Part shown: one piece after another, positions 13,979 to 22,745 of the stretch
Layout of the letters: each line of letters begins with the position of its first letter
How positions within the stretch are numbered: the stretch's first letter is position 1
From: Chaetoderma sp. LZ-2023a
Lineage: Eukaryota; Mollusca; Caudofoveata; Chaetodermatida; Chaetodermatidae
Assembly (NCBI GenBank): GCA_034401795.1
Contig: CM067373.1
Coordinates: forward strand, 86,833,023-86,897,022
Length of the DNA: 64,000 bases
Reading direction: 5' to 3'
Notes under the pieces: generated by a model
What the model saw: the letters and a program-made list of their open reading frames with translations, nothing else
What the model was told of the DNA's origin: nothing
Database searches by the model: none
Program-made: the position numbers and the translations under genes

Positions 13979-14503
13979 TCACGATAATAAAAAAGAAAAC
14001 ATAGTACATAAATAATTATACATTAAACATGATAATTTTTTATGTTTATTCATAATCCTGTGTGTCAGACGTTTCACTATCGCATCATTTTTGTCTCTGT
14101 TTCTTAGCACCCATAATATGTGTTTCATTTGTACACCTCTCGAATGATGGTATAAGAAATATACACAATAATATCTGCAAGTTGTCGTCATGGCTGGTTG
14201 AACACGTTCATTGTTGAAATAATAAACATGCACATGGTGTCCATTTTGTACATTTAATATCATTCTTCCGTCACAAGGGCGTCTTCCATAGGGATCAAAG
14301 TATTCCGCATTTCCATTTCTAGTGTAATAAACTGCCACCCAATGTTGTCCAGATTTATTACTGGGATGCGTGTTTATTACTAATGAAGCCGGGCGATATT
14401 TAATATGTGCGGGTACATTGTCAATTGGAAAAGTGCTGAGTAAGTGTTCACACATTTTATTGTCACCGAATAATAGATCCTCTATTTCAAATGTATTCAA
14501 CAT
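13979..14503 (-). CDS. PRO: Polinton adenain-like cysteine protease
   Basis: 174 residues, uninterrupted. In adenoviruses and Polintons this enzyme cleaves virion proteins during maturation. The expected catalytic residues appear in order: His54 in GQHWVAVY, Asp70 in AEYFDPYG, Gln102 in RVQPAM, and the nucleophile Cys109 in TTTCRYYCVYF. The residue after the catalytic Cys is usually Gly; here it is Arg, which may impair activity. The basic tail (RIMNKHKKLSC) is followed by a hydrophobic end. The start ATG lies 5 bases after the capsid gene's stop, as in a compact transcription unit. It is one of the few genes here without a stop or frameshift. Identification is firm; activity is unknown. Confidence 0.88.
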   Translation of the reverse strand: MLNTFEIEDLLFGDNKMCEHLLSTFPIDNVPAHIKYRPASLVINTHPSNKSGQHWVAVYYTRNGNAEYFDPYGRRPCDGRMILNVQNGHHVHVYYFNNERVQPAMTTTCRYYCVYFLYHHSRGVQMKHILWVLRNRDKNDAIVKRLTHRIMNKHKKLSCLMYNYLCTMFSFLLS

Positions 14504-14508
14504 ATTTG

Positions 14509-15812
14509 TTAATAATCTGTTAATACGTTAAAGTCTGATCCAATTTCTATTGTATTATCAAATTCAGCATAGCAAATTACATTTGTTGTAGTGGTAAGTG
14601 CTTGGGCAAAATGGAAGACCACTCTTAATGAACCAGTGCGTGTAGGATAGCGATGCTCTGAATCAGCTAGATGTGGCGTAAAACCCAGTGCAAAAACGTG
14701 GTTCCATGTCTGAACTGTGACTTATTTATCAGGTAGTTTTGGTCTTTGAATAACACCCCAGTACCGCTGAGTAGTGAGAAATAAGCTTCCGAGTAAATGG
14801 CGTCACTAAACGAAGGGCGTATTGGTGATGTTGTAACCTATTTTCCATTTATGTAACATGTAGCGTAGGTAGTGTTATTGTTATCAAACTTGAACGGGTC
14901 TTTATGTACCACACAATTATACGCATCATTAGGTACAAAAACGAATAATACTCTAGTAGGAAGCTGACCAATAAATATATTATCTCTATCAATGCTCATA
15001 GCACCACTAGGTGATGTGAGAGTCTTACACACTACCCTGCGAATAGGATAGTTCACACCTGTCTGTCTCAGAGTAACAGTGTGTGTCACTAGCAGATCTG
15101 CTGATGGAATAACTTTGCATACAAATAAGTTAGCTGACAATATTTTCAATTTAGACTTCACTCCTTCTGCGGCCATAATGGTGAAGACATCTTTACTCCT
15201 CTGTAGGCATACTCTAAAATCAATGGAACCGAGCAGAAATCGGTCCTGCAAAAACATATCGCTGTGTATGCGGCCTATTAATTGCACTGTTTTACTCTGA
15301 GCCATCATTCTTCTACATGCTTGAAATCCTAAGTTAGTATCGGCGATATTATCAAATTCACCAGCATCATCTATTTTCCATCTGGCAAGTTGTAGATGCG
15401 AGGATGCAGCATCGCTGCCATAATTTAGTAATGTCTCAAAGTATGAGTGGTAAGCATAATACTCATTCGAGTCACTAACATGCTTGCCATTAAAAAAAAC
15501 ACCCACTTGCGAGAACATCGTATGCAAAAGATTATTAGCAGGTGCTATCAGGTCATTCGCCTTGAGTGTCTTCTCATCACCATTTCGATCTAGCTTTACT
15601 AGCTTTACTTTAATCGAAAGATAAGATTGCATAAGTTCTAAATATCTATCAGCAGACCCACTGACGTAAAACTCGATTGGTCCACTATCTGATAAACTAG
15701 ATACAGGCTGAAACTATTCCCATTTTGCAGACTCCAATGTCGTCACTATGGGACACATCTGAAAAATGTCTAATTCGCTCTTCGAGCACTCGCATGTTTG
15801 ACTAAATTCCAT
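14509..15812 (-). pseudogene. MCP: Polinton major capsid protein, disrupted
   Basis: Double jelly-roll capsid protein, the hexon-like shell subunit of Polinton virions. The reading frame starts at ATG 15812-15810, just after the small basic protein gene. Recognisable features are GPIEFYVSGSADRY and QSYLSIKVKLVK near the N-terminus, NNLLHTMFSQVGVFFNG and YYAYHSYFETLLNYG in the first barrel, and a C-terminal stretch with ALTTTTNVICYAEFDN. Three lesions: an in-frame TAG at 15714-15716 (codon 33), a second TAG at 14838-14840, and a frameshift between about 14669 and 14705. The longest open piece is 14838-15632. Total length matches the usual 430 or so residues, so damage is by point changes rather than deletion. 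Confidence 0.9.
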
Positions 15813-15861
15813 GTGTTATGGTTTTTTGTTAATTAAAGATATCAGCTTGTTTTCTCTGCCG

Positions 15862-16287
15862 TCAATTGTGACCCTTCCTCTTTGGTATCACGCGCATCGA
15901 CTGAGCATTACCTGTATTATTCCTCTTTTTATGCTTAGGTTGAGGTGGTCTTAAATCACCATGCACTGCTGTTACTACTTCCGGTATCAAAGACCTGGCA
16001 ACACCACGAGCTCTCAATTTTAATGCTGTTTTAACATTTTTTCCCCCAGCCATTACATCCTCAGCTAGGCCGATTCCAACACTAAGCGCTTGTTTTCCTA
16101 CAGATTTAGTTACTTTTTTTGTGATAGGTATTGCTGAATGTAATAGTCCCCCTAAGATAGTACTGAGTCCATGCCCTGATTGGTAACACGCGCCTACAAA
16201 AACTGGAATACGACCATGGCTCGCTTGACTCATGTAGTAACGCGCCAGTCCTGGAGTGCTCATTCTCCCTCTCATCGTCATTGTCAT
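15862..16287 (-). CDS. Small basic Polinton virion-type protein
   Basis: 141 residues, open. A Gly-rich, amphipathic segment (QSGHGLSTILGGLLHSAIPI) is followed by a Lys/Val-rich helix-like part (TKKVTKSVGKQALSVGIGL), and the tail is strongly basic (PKHKKRNNTGN, VIPKRKGHN). Proteins of this kind lie beside the penton in Polintons and adintoviruses and are usually compared with adenovirus core or membrane-lytic minor proteins. The start overlaps the penton stop by four bases (ATGA, 16284-16287), which supports both ends and suggests coupled expression. The exact role (DNA condensation or membrane penetration) is inference. Confidence 0.7.
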   Translation of the reverse strand: MTMTMRGRMSTPGLARYYMSQASHGRIPVFVGACYQSGHGLSTILGGLLHSAIPITKKVTKSVGKQALSVGIGLAEDVMAGGKNVKTALKLRARGVARSLIPEVVTAVHGDLRPPQPKHKKRNNTGNAQSMRVIPKRKGHN

Positions 16288-17303
16288 CGTCTGAAATGCA
16301 AACAGAGTACACTCGACGATGCTCCATCCTTGAATGGTACATTGGCGCCAGTTCTATCCGTTATAAGTATTCCAATAGTATCGATGTAGTTCTTTGTCAC
16401 AGAGCTGTATTGAATATCAGGAAACGTCCACTGACATATATCTTTCTCTCCATCTCTACTAGAAACGGGCATCATTCTGAGTAGTGGTGTGGAAGTATTG
16501 CCTACCACACTGTGTGAGACTACGTCACAGTATATATATGCCGTCATAGGACAACCTTCATGATTTGAATTAAATGATTCTTTAAAGTCTGTAGGTCCCA
16601 TATGTATTTTTCCTCCTTAGAATCCGATTAAATTTGCTACTTCTGCACCTAATCGTATAGCGTAATTGTCTTTAACTGAGAGAAACGAGATTCGTGTGAT
16701 GCAAGTAAAAATTGGAAAAAATTTTCTTGTGTCTAAATCTTGGCTTGCTCTCTATCTGTCCATTTAGATAGTCTACCGTATTTTTCACTGCATAGTACCA
16801 TTTTGTCATGCTGATAAATGGAGCTTCTGTTTGCACATAATAATATTTGCTTCTACGTGTATGTTTTTTACCGACATTATTTGTTCGATCATTTTGCATA
16901 TCTTTTCCCCGATCATTTCATGCCTGTTTTCCCTGATCATCAGGACATGGACTACCGAAACCATTTTTTAAAACTAACGGAACAGTCATTGTCTTTTTCT
17001 TTTCTATTTCTAATGCACTGGCATCATCTTTGCTAATTTATTCTGTCGCATCGCTACCTTTCTTCTTCTTCTTCTTCTTCTTCTTCTTCTTTATCTAGTA
17101 AATGCATATATTTGCACAAAACTTTCCTCTGCAATAGTAAGCCAACTGCTCGGATACAGCACACTCGAGAGGCCCACTTCCCATTCGCCATCTAATGTTA
17201 ATGGAGTTTGCAGATGAGTTCTAAACTCATATATCTTATTGTCTGGAAAGAACTGGGTGCTGCTATTGCTCGGAAGGGTTATGTAAAATTGACCATCGTT
17301 CAT
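16284..17303 (-). pseudogene. Polinton penton (minor capsid) protein, disrupted
   Basis: Single jelly-roll vertex protein. The N-terminal part at 17303-17091 begins MNDGQFYITLPSNSSTQFFP and continues with LDGEWEVGLSSVLYPSSW, the standard start of this family. The C-terminal part at 16601-16284 has MTAYIYCDVVSHSVVGNTS, TPLLRMMPV, IDTIGILITDRTGANVPF and ends LCLHFRR, the standard end. Between them the frame is lost: a stop at 17091-17093 abuts a (CTT)n microsatellite, and the middle (ending NYAIRLGAEVANLIGF) lies in other frames with several stops. Order and spacing of the ends show one gene that decayed in place. Its stop overlaps the next gene's start. Confidence 0.88.
17059..17092. repeat. 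(CTT)n microsatellite within the penton gene
   Basis: About eleven CTT units directly beside the stop that ends the first part of the penton. Slippage here probably contributed to the lesion. Confidence 0.9.
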
Positions 17304-17550
17304 TTTGAGTTGAATGATTTATGGACGTCTTTATGTGCAGACTAGGCAATATATACCCTAGACATCCACTCAAAAGTGATATCCATATGCCAGATTGCCC
17401 ATTTTGTATACTCAGATTCATGATACACGTAATGATTATGATATAAATTATTATAATTTGAGCTAGGTAAACTATTTCTTCTTTTGGTACTCGCGAACCC
17501 ATCATTCGCCAAATACTCTGATCCGATCTTCTCTCTATATATTCATCCAT
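17263..17550 (-). CDS. Small Polinton membrane protein
   Basis: 95 residues, open. The N-terminal segment MDEYIERRSDQSIWRMMGSR is charged and resembles the start of a short protein I recall from the same position in invertebrate Polintons. Then come a hydrophobic helix (IVYLAQIIIIYIIIITCIMN) and a second, weaker one (GIWISLLSGCLGYILP), so a hairpin membrane protein is likely. The last 14 residues overlap the penton start in another frame and may not be part of the original protein. It begins 2 bases after the integrase stop. Function unknown; membrane remodelling during virion assembly or exit is a guess. Confidence 0.65.
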   Translation of the reverse strand: MDEYIERRSDQSIWRMMGSRVPKEEIVYLAQIIIIYIIIITCIMNLSIQNGQSGIWISLLSGCLGYILPSLHIKTSINHSTQNERWSILHNPSEQ

Positions 17551-17552
17551 TG

Positions 17553-18630
17553 TTAATGATGTATGGTACTTAGTTCATTAACCCACATGTTAAACGTAGC
17601 TGGGTGACCGAGCCACTTTACCAGATACTCGCGTTGTCCCTTTTTATTTTTTCTACTTTTAAGTATTTTTTCCACTGAGTACTCTTTATCATTTTCTTCT
17701 ATCACTTGCTGTATCTCATCACGATAAAAAGTACCAATAATTGGGTCGCCTCCATAGTCTTCTAATTTACATAAGTTTGGATATTTGTCTGGAAGTACCT
17801 TGTGTACCTTAAACAATTCCCTACTCCATTGCAATGATATGCTTTTTCAAACGGCATTTTTGCTTGTGATATTCTAGCATGGTCGCCTTGAGTAGGACTG
17901 TTTTTAGATTTGGTATGTTTCTTCGTCTTCTTTCCATATATATTTCTCCACATGATTAACTCAGTACTACGGTCGACTTCGGAAGGAGTCATGCATGTGC
18001 TGGAATGTGCGGTGTTATTGTACGCCATGACCTAACTAGGTAATACATCAATATACTTTCATGTATTTTTATGCATCATGTATCTGTATATTCGACCCTT
18101 CAGGGTGCGTTGAAAACTCTCTACCATTGCCGCTTTCGTTTCAATTTGAGAAGTGTAGAAATGTATTCCATTATCCTTCAAATACTTCTTCATTGCATGG
18201 TTTACGAACTCGCCCCCTTTGTCTGTTTGAATAGTGTGTGGACGGCGCTCAGTATATTCCAATATTGTTTCTATCCCTTTCTTCACTGCAGAATACGTTT
18301 TACTAAACAGGCATTCCACCCATGCGTATTTTGAAAGGGCATTAACTAGGCATAGCAAATATAACACGTTGTTGTTCTCTTTTGCCAGCATACCCATCGA
18401 GCATAGATCTGCCTGCCATAGTTCATCGACAGCTAAAACTATTATTTTCACCTGTCAAACTTTGTTCTACATGGTCTGTGAAGCATATATAGTTCTTGGT
18501 GTTTTAACCATTTGTCGATATAGTTACGTGGTATATTACCTTTGAATGCATTATATAGCTTTTCTTTCCCACCAAAAGATGCGTAATGTTTCGGATCAAA
18601 ATATACTTTTGCCAATTTAGCATCAGTCAT
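17553..18630 (-). pseudogene. INT: Polinton integrase (rve core plus chromodomain), disrupted
   Basis: Retroviral-type integrase that would join element ends to host DNA. N-terminal domain at 18630-18448: AKVYFDPKHYASFGGKEKLY and KWLKHQELYMLHRP. Catalytic core at 18451-18059 with the D,D-E set visible: Asp in DELWQADLCSM, Asp in TIQTDKGGEF, Glu in AAMVESFQRTLKGR. C-terminal chromodomain at about 17553-17700: EYSVEKILKSR ... EYLVKWLGH. Lesions: a frameshift at about 18448-18455, in-frame stops at 18059-18061 (TGA) and 18032-18034 (TAG), and a frameshift near 17830. All three DDE residues survive, so the damage is to the frame, not the active site. The chromodomain is usual for this family and is thought to guide insertion into chromatin. 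Confidence 0.92.
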
Positions 18631-18669
18631 GACTTATCTAAATTTACCCACACTGGAATTTCTACGTAT

Positions 18670-19290
18670 TCATTTACTCACAGGCGTAGGCATGTACTCA
18701 CTGGCGCTATTATCCTTTTCTGTGCCATTATATATCTGTCTCATCGTTTTCTCTTGGCCTACAAATCTACGGGGTATGTTTAGGTCATGTAGCAGATTAA
18801 GAAACTTTCCCTCCACTTCATCGCACATACCAGCAAAAAGAGGTTTTCGCCCATGCGCTACGACGTTTGTAAGCAGGTCAAGTACATTACTTTTTGGGAA
18901 AAACGTACCCTCTGTTGTCACTTCGCCCAGGTCATTAACGTTAAAGCGTTCAGGGACCATACGTAAAATATTAATTACTCCACTGGCTTTTGTCTTGTAA
19001 GTTTTTGGTATTCCCCTCATTGTACATTCAAGTATTTGTGCGGGCAGCGTGTCGTAGTTAGTTATGGGTTGCAGAGGTGGTGGTTGATATTGCTGTCCTT
19101 GCGTTTGCTGATAGTAGTGCCTATACTTATCCAATACCTGTGAATACGATTTTGCTTTTTCATTCTCAGTCAGATCGTGTCTGGCTAATATATTGGATAT
19201 CTCGTTGTCAAGACTAATAACTTTACGTATTGATGGATCTGTCTGTAGCAAAGATATTTTAATTCGTGAGGAACTAGTGCCATTTAACAT
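18670..19290 (-). CDS. Polinton-conserved protein of unknown function
   Basis: 206 residues, open, starting at ATG 19290 seven bases inside the end of the previous frame. An N-terminal helical part (RKVISLDNEISNILARHDL, then ENEKAKSYSQVLDKYRHYY) leads to a Gln/Pro linker (QQTQGQQYQPPPLQP), then a globular part with LPAQILECTMRGIPKTYKTK and SNVLDLLTNVVAHG. I recall proteins of this layout between integrase and ATPase genes in other invertebrate Polintons, without an assigned role. No membrane segment or known catalytic motif. Staying open while its neighbours are broken could be chance at this length. Confidence 0.6.
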   Translation of the reverse strand: MLNGTSSSRIKISLLQTDPSIRKVISLDNEISNILARHDLTENEKAKSYSQVLDKYRHYYQQTQGQQYQPPPLQPITNYDTLPAQILECTMRGIPKTYKTKASGVINILRMVPERFNVNDLGEVTTEGTFFPKSNVLDLLTNVVAHGRKPLFAGMCDEVEGKFLNLLHDLNIPRRFVGQEKTMRQIYNGTEKDNSASEYMPTPVSK

Positions 19291-19475
19291 GTATGTTCCA
19301 TCTTTTCACATGAACGCATTTTCCCTCTATATTTACTCAGCTGCTTGTATAGTGATTTAGTGAGATGAACATTCCCACGTAATACGCTTAGGCATGATTC
19401 GCATAGTACATCCGCCAATTCGTTTGAACACTGTTTGATTACATCATTTCTGATTGAAGCCTTTACTTTAGCCAA
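19284..19475 (-). pseudogene. Small basic Polinton protein, probably truncated
   Basis: 63 residues: RNDVIKQCSNELADVLCESC, then LRGNVHLTKSLYKQLSKYRG and a Cys-containing end. The pattern of a GNxxLT stretch followed by a Leu/Lys/Arg helix resembles a short basic protein usually next to the ATPase in Polintons; those I recall run longer and end with a hydrophobic stretch, absent here. I therefore treat it as C-terminally truncated. Function unknown. Confidence 0.45.
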
Positions 19476-19520
19476 AATTTGCAGGCAAATGGCATTCCAT
19501 TTTACATAATGCCGTTTTTC

Positions 19521-19900
19521 TTAGGTATGTAAACGTAGCAGCCCTCCTTCGTATGAACAGATGAACGTAGTCTGATATTGATGTGTCGACTGTTTCAAAT
19601 CTAGGAATAGATATGAGTGAGGTTCGTGTGTAGCGTCCTTATATGATTCGATCAAATACTTTGTATTGCCTGGGTACATCTGATTAGATAAAGAACGAAT
19701 AGATGATGCATCACGTGGATTCTTAAACAATACTATGTAGTGACAGTTAACTGATAAGTCGGGTTGATTGCGTGACTTGTGAAAAAGATTTTGCGCGACA
19801 AATATTACCCTACAATTCTCATGGTGTGAACGTTTTATAAATACGTCGGCCACATTCTCGTCGCATTTATTCATCAAATATGTAGTTGCACTTCTGCGAC
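19521..19900 (-). pseudogene. ATP: Polinton packaging ATPase, C-terminal remnant
   Basis: Only the C-terminal part of an FtsK/HerA-like ATPase that would pump element DNA into capsids. Visible family motifs: FIKRSHHENCRVIFVAQNLF (the sensor/Gln segment), YIVLFKNPRDASSIRSL and PHSYLFLDLKQSTHQYQT. The Walker A and B parts would lie upstream (higher coordinates) but are absent: within about 30 bases of the first codons the sequence passes into a tandem repeat array (19925-20310). The open frame is 19877-19521. The element is therefore missing an essential packaging function. Confidence 0.85.
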
Positions 19901-19924
19901 TACTTTATCAATGCTTACTGGTTA

Positions 19925-20310
19925 GCGAACATTAAGAATATAATTGTGATGTCAGATACTCGAGACGTAACTTAGGAGAAATGCTATGATTGTGACATCA
20001 GATACTTGAGACGTAACTTAGGTGAAATGCTATGATCATTTAAGAATATGATTGTGACGTAAAATTAGGAGAAATGCTATGATTGTGACCTCAGATACTC
20101 GAGACGTAACTTAGGAGGCATGCAGAATATTATGATTTCCCCATAAAATTAGGAGAAATGCTATGATTGTGACGTCAGATACTCGAGACTTAACTTAGGA
20201 GAAATGCTATCAACATTGAAGAATATGATTGTGAGGTCAGATACAAGAGACTTATGAGAAATGCTATGAGCATTTAGGTGTATGATTATGACATCAGATA
20301 CTTGAGCGAT
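19925..20310. repeat. Tandem repeat array replacing the ATPase 5' part
   Basis: Units built from gattgtgacNtcagatactNgagacNtaacttaggNgaaatgctatgat recur five to six times with length variation (roughly 45-75 bp). Most copies carry TGACGTCA or a one-base variant. The array occupies the place where the rest of the ATPase gene should be. Confidence 0.85.
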
Positions 20311-20591
20311 GAAGAAGAACAAATCCATAACATCTTTAAATAGTTACAAAGTAAATGCAATATTCAGCGAATATTTTACCATGAAATTGAACAAAACTGT
20401 ATAACGGTGTTTTATTTAAGTATGCTGAGGTGCATAATGAAATGCGTTATTCATCGTCAGCGTTACTCTATCAATCATTCACCTGGACCATTCTTCTCCA
20501 AAGAATAGCAACGGCACGTGCCGACAAGTGCCTCATTCAAGTGAGAAAAAGCTACCAGCGAATGCGGAGTGAATAGCGACTGACTAGCGAC

Positions 20592-20663
<72 letters not shown>

Positions 20664-21012
20664 AAACCTTTTTTTAATATTAATACTGACATCAATAATA
20701 CATATCGTTACAAAGATATGATTATACGAAATAAAAACAAATACGAGATATTTTCCAAAGCTACGATTGACGAAATAAAACATTTAATTATGTTATTTTT
20801 TTAATATAAGTATTTGATTTTATTAAAAATTATCTGTGTTTTAATGCTTAAAACACGGTTAATTTTAAATAAAACTAAATAAATTAATACGCGCATAGAG
20901 AAAATATTAATTATAGTTATGGCGACGACATCTGTTTTTCATATATTACATCCACAATGTACCTATACCATTCAATCATACACATGCGGTACAGATCAGT
21001 ACAATGTTCATA
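20311..21012. other. Gene-free gap of the Polinton with (GA)n
   Basis: A (GA)n microsatellite at 20590-20660 and AT-rich sequence, no coding signal. The piece around 20664-20735 (taatattaatactgacatca ... gatatgatt) resembles 48275-48340 in the second element. Confidence 0.6.
20590..20660. repeat. (GA)n microsatellite
   Basis: About 70 bases of GA repeat with one interruption, within the Polinton. Confidence 0.96.
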
Positions 21013-21438
21013 TTATATATTGTAATGACAGGCTAGTAAAGCACAATATTCGGCTTCATCCATTTCTAAAAATACTGCCTCATTATACAGTTCAAAATTG
21101 TCAATTAGATTAAGGTCAACATCAAACCCTAAACAAGAATGTTCACGTTGACTCGGATGATTTACTAGACGACCGTAACAATCTCGCACAACCAACGAAT
21201 GTATCTTTTCACACAGCATGCATACGGATAATTTCCGGCTAATCTTTTGCATATGATCCGTAGGACAATAATGGTATGGCTGACACATAGTCTTACAATA
21301 GTGACACAATACGGTATCATCATCGACGAGATTTAGTTCATCATGGCTTAAAAACTCATCGAGGTGTATAGTGTCCGTAGTAAGCGTGGCGTGATTAGAC
21401 ATCTCTGCGGAATCACTAGTGAATGGAATGTCATTCAT
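21013..21438 (-). CDS. Cys-rich protein of unknown function in the Polinton
   Basis: 141 residues, open. Start ATG 21438 lies 4 bases below the stop of the PC4-like gene. The middle carries paired cysteines and histidines (LCHYCKTMCQPYHYC, then CMLCEKIHSLVVRDC, then HPSQREHSC), which could bind zinc; spacing does not match a zinc finger I can name. N- and C-terminal thirds are acidic (HLDEFLSHDELNLVDDD; FLEMDEAEYCALL). Position beside a PC4-like protein hints at a DNA-binding or regulatory role, but that is inference only. Confidence 0.5.
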   Translation of the reverse strand: MNDIPFTSDSAEMSNHATLTTDTIHLDEFLSHDELNLVDDDTVLCHYCKTMCQPYHYCPTDHMQKISRKLSVCMLCEKIHSLVVRDCYGRLVNHPSQREHSCLGFDVDLNLIDNFELYNEAVFLEMDEAEYCALLACHYNI

Positions 21439-21442
21439 GTTC

Positions 21443-21960
21443 TCACTTTATCTTTTTCACACTGCAAAAGCACTGAGGTATCGGTGTAAACAACACGTCA
21501 CCACTCACATCAGGAGGCACGTAAAAGTTAGGTAATGCTGCCAGCAAATTACTCGCGTTCTGTTTCAATAATTCCCACTCGTTGTGTTGCAGGAATAAAC
21601 CGCTACATGTTGGGTGTGGTTCTGCATCAGAGCAGAAAAATAGCGTATGCCAATCCACGGAAATTCGTCACAGATAGAAATGCGAACAGAATTGTCCAAA
21701 GAATATGTAAATAGTATGCCTTCTTTTTTGTGCGCACGTTTTACCGCGTCTTCAAGATCGGGTATGATTTGCAACAGCTGTTTAAACACTACTGTGCTGA
21801 GATATAAACCACATTTAGTAGGAAAACCGTCAGGTTGAAACTGTCGTAGATCGATACACCACGTTTCACCAAAACGTATTGTTCATGCTTTACGTGAATT
21901 ACCAAGATCGTACCAAAACGCTGAGCGATTTAAATATTTAAAGCAAGGATCAGACGACAT
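21443..21960 (-). pseudogene. Tandem PC4-like protein of the Polinton, disrupted
   Basis: Two regions resemble the single-stranded-DNA-binding core of the transcription coactivator PC4/p15 (SUB1). First: ETWCIDLRQF, PTKCGLYLSTVVFKQLL, then a helix. Second: PHPTCSGLFLQHNEWELLKQ, the same Pro-Thr-x-x-Gly-[IL]-x-[IL] strand followed by a helix. PC4-like proteins bind ssDNA and occur in several large DNA viruses, so a replication or transcription role is plausible. The frame starts at ATG 21960-21958 and has one in-frame TGA at 21883-21885, then a frameshift at about 21565-21658 separating the two domains. The call rests on motif pattern and should be checked by profile search. Confidence 0.6.
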
Positions 21961-22372
21961 CGTGGAGAAGAAATAATCATAGCGCGAAACTGATGCCTTT
22001 ATATATCATTAGTAACAATAACAATCATCCGCACACAGTTTGAATGCCATCTGGCGAAAATACCATGCACACAATGGTGTACAGAGGAACACGTGTGTTA
22101 CAATGACGTACATAGACGCACTTAATTTGAATATATGGCGCACGTTTGTTTGATCAATAACGATCATATTCACGCAGAACAAACAATGTCTTCTACCACT
22201 AAACGCACGTTGAGAGACTCAGTATGCTAAAGTCAATGTGTATTATCACTTGATGCGTAAAATATTTTGAAAACTATCTGACTGTAAGTTCATGGTGGAT
22301 GCCAACAACTTTCAGTCAACATATTTGTGTGGTAATATAAGACGTGAAATGCATGCAATAACTAAGCATAAG
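21961..22372. other. Non-coding gap of the Polinton with a foldback module
   Basis: Between the small ORF and the PC4-like gene. Around 22257-22330 lies one copy of the foldback module (aatattttgaaaactatctgactg ... cagtcaacatattt). No gene seen. Confidence 0.5.
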
Positions 22373-22651
22373 TTATGAATGAGAAAGACATCGATTAATG
22401 TAGTTTCGCAACAATAATACGTGAACCCAATGCACTATGTCTATCCCATATTCGGTTAATAAACCCTGGTTAATTTCCGACATGAGTGCAATTCTTCCCA
22501 TATTAATTATGCCATCACTTAAAGCGAACTGCATGCTCCTCATAAACAATGCGCGCATCTTATCCTTATCAGCGTTACACAGACTAGCAATAGGCGCTAT
22601 CATAGTGCGGGCAGCTAGTGCGGCTTCATCGGACATGGATGACACTGACAT
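22373..22651 (-). CDS. Small Polinton ORF, unknown
   Basis: 92 residues, open, starting at ATG 22651 about 95 bases below the point where PolB breaks off. Largely helical composition with many Met and Ala (AALAARTMIAPIASLCNADK; KMRALFMRSMQFALSDGI). No motif recognised. It may be an independent small gene; it lacks the palm motifs needed to be part of PolB. Confidence 0.4.
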   Translation of the reverse strand: MSVSSMSDEAALAARTMIAPIASLCNADKDKMRALFMRSMQFALSDGIINMGRIALMSEINQGLLTEYGIDIVHWVHVLLLRNYINRCLSHS

Positions 22652-22745
22652 TGTTTACGTACTGACTGACACACGTGCAATGTTACTATTTATATTTATA
22701 TTATGCTAGTGTAACCATATGGTACAGATGATAAATCTCCCAGTT

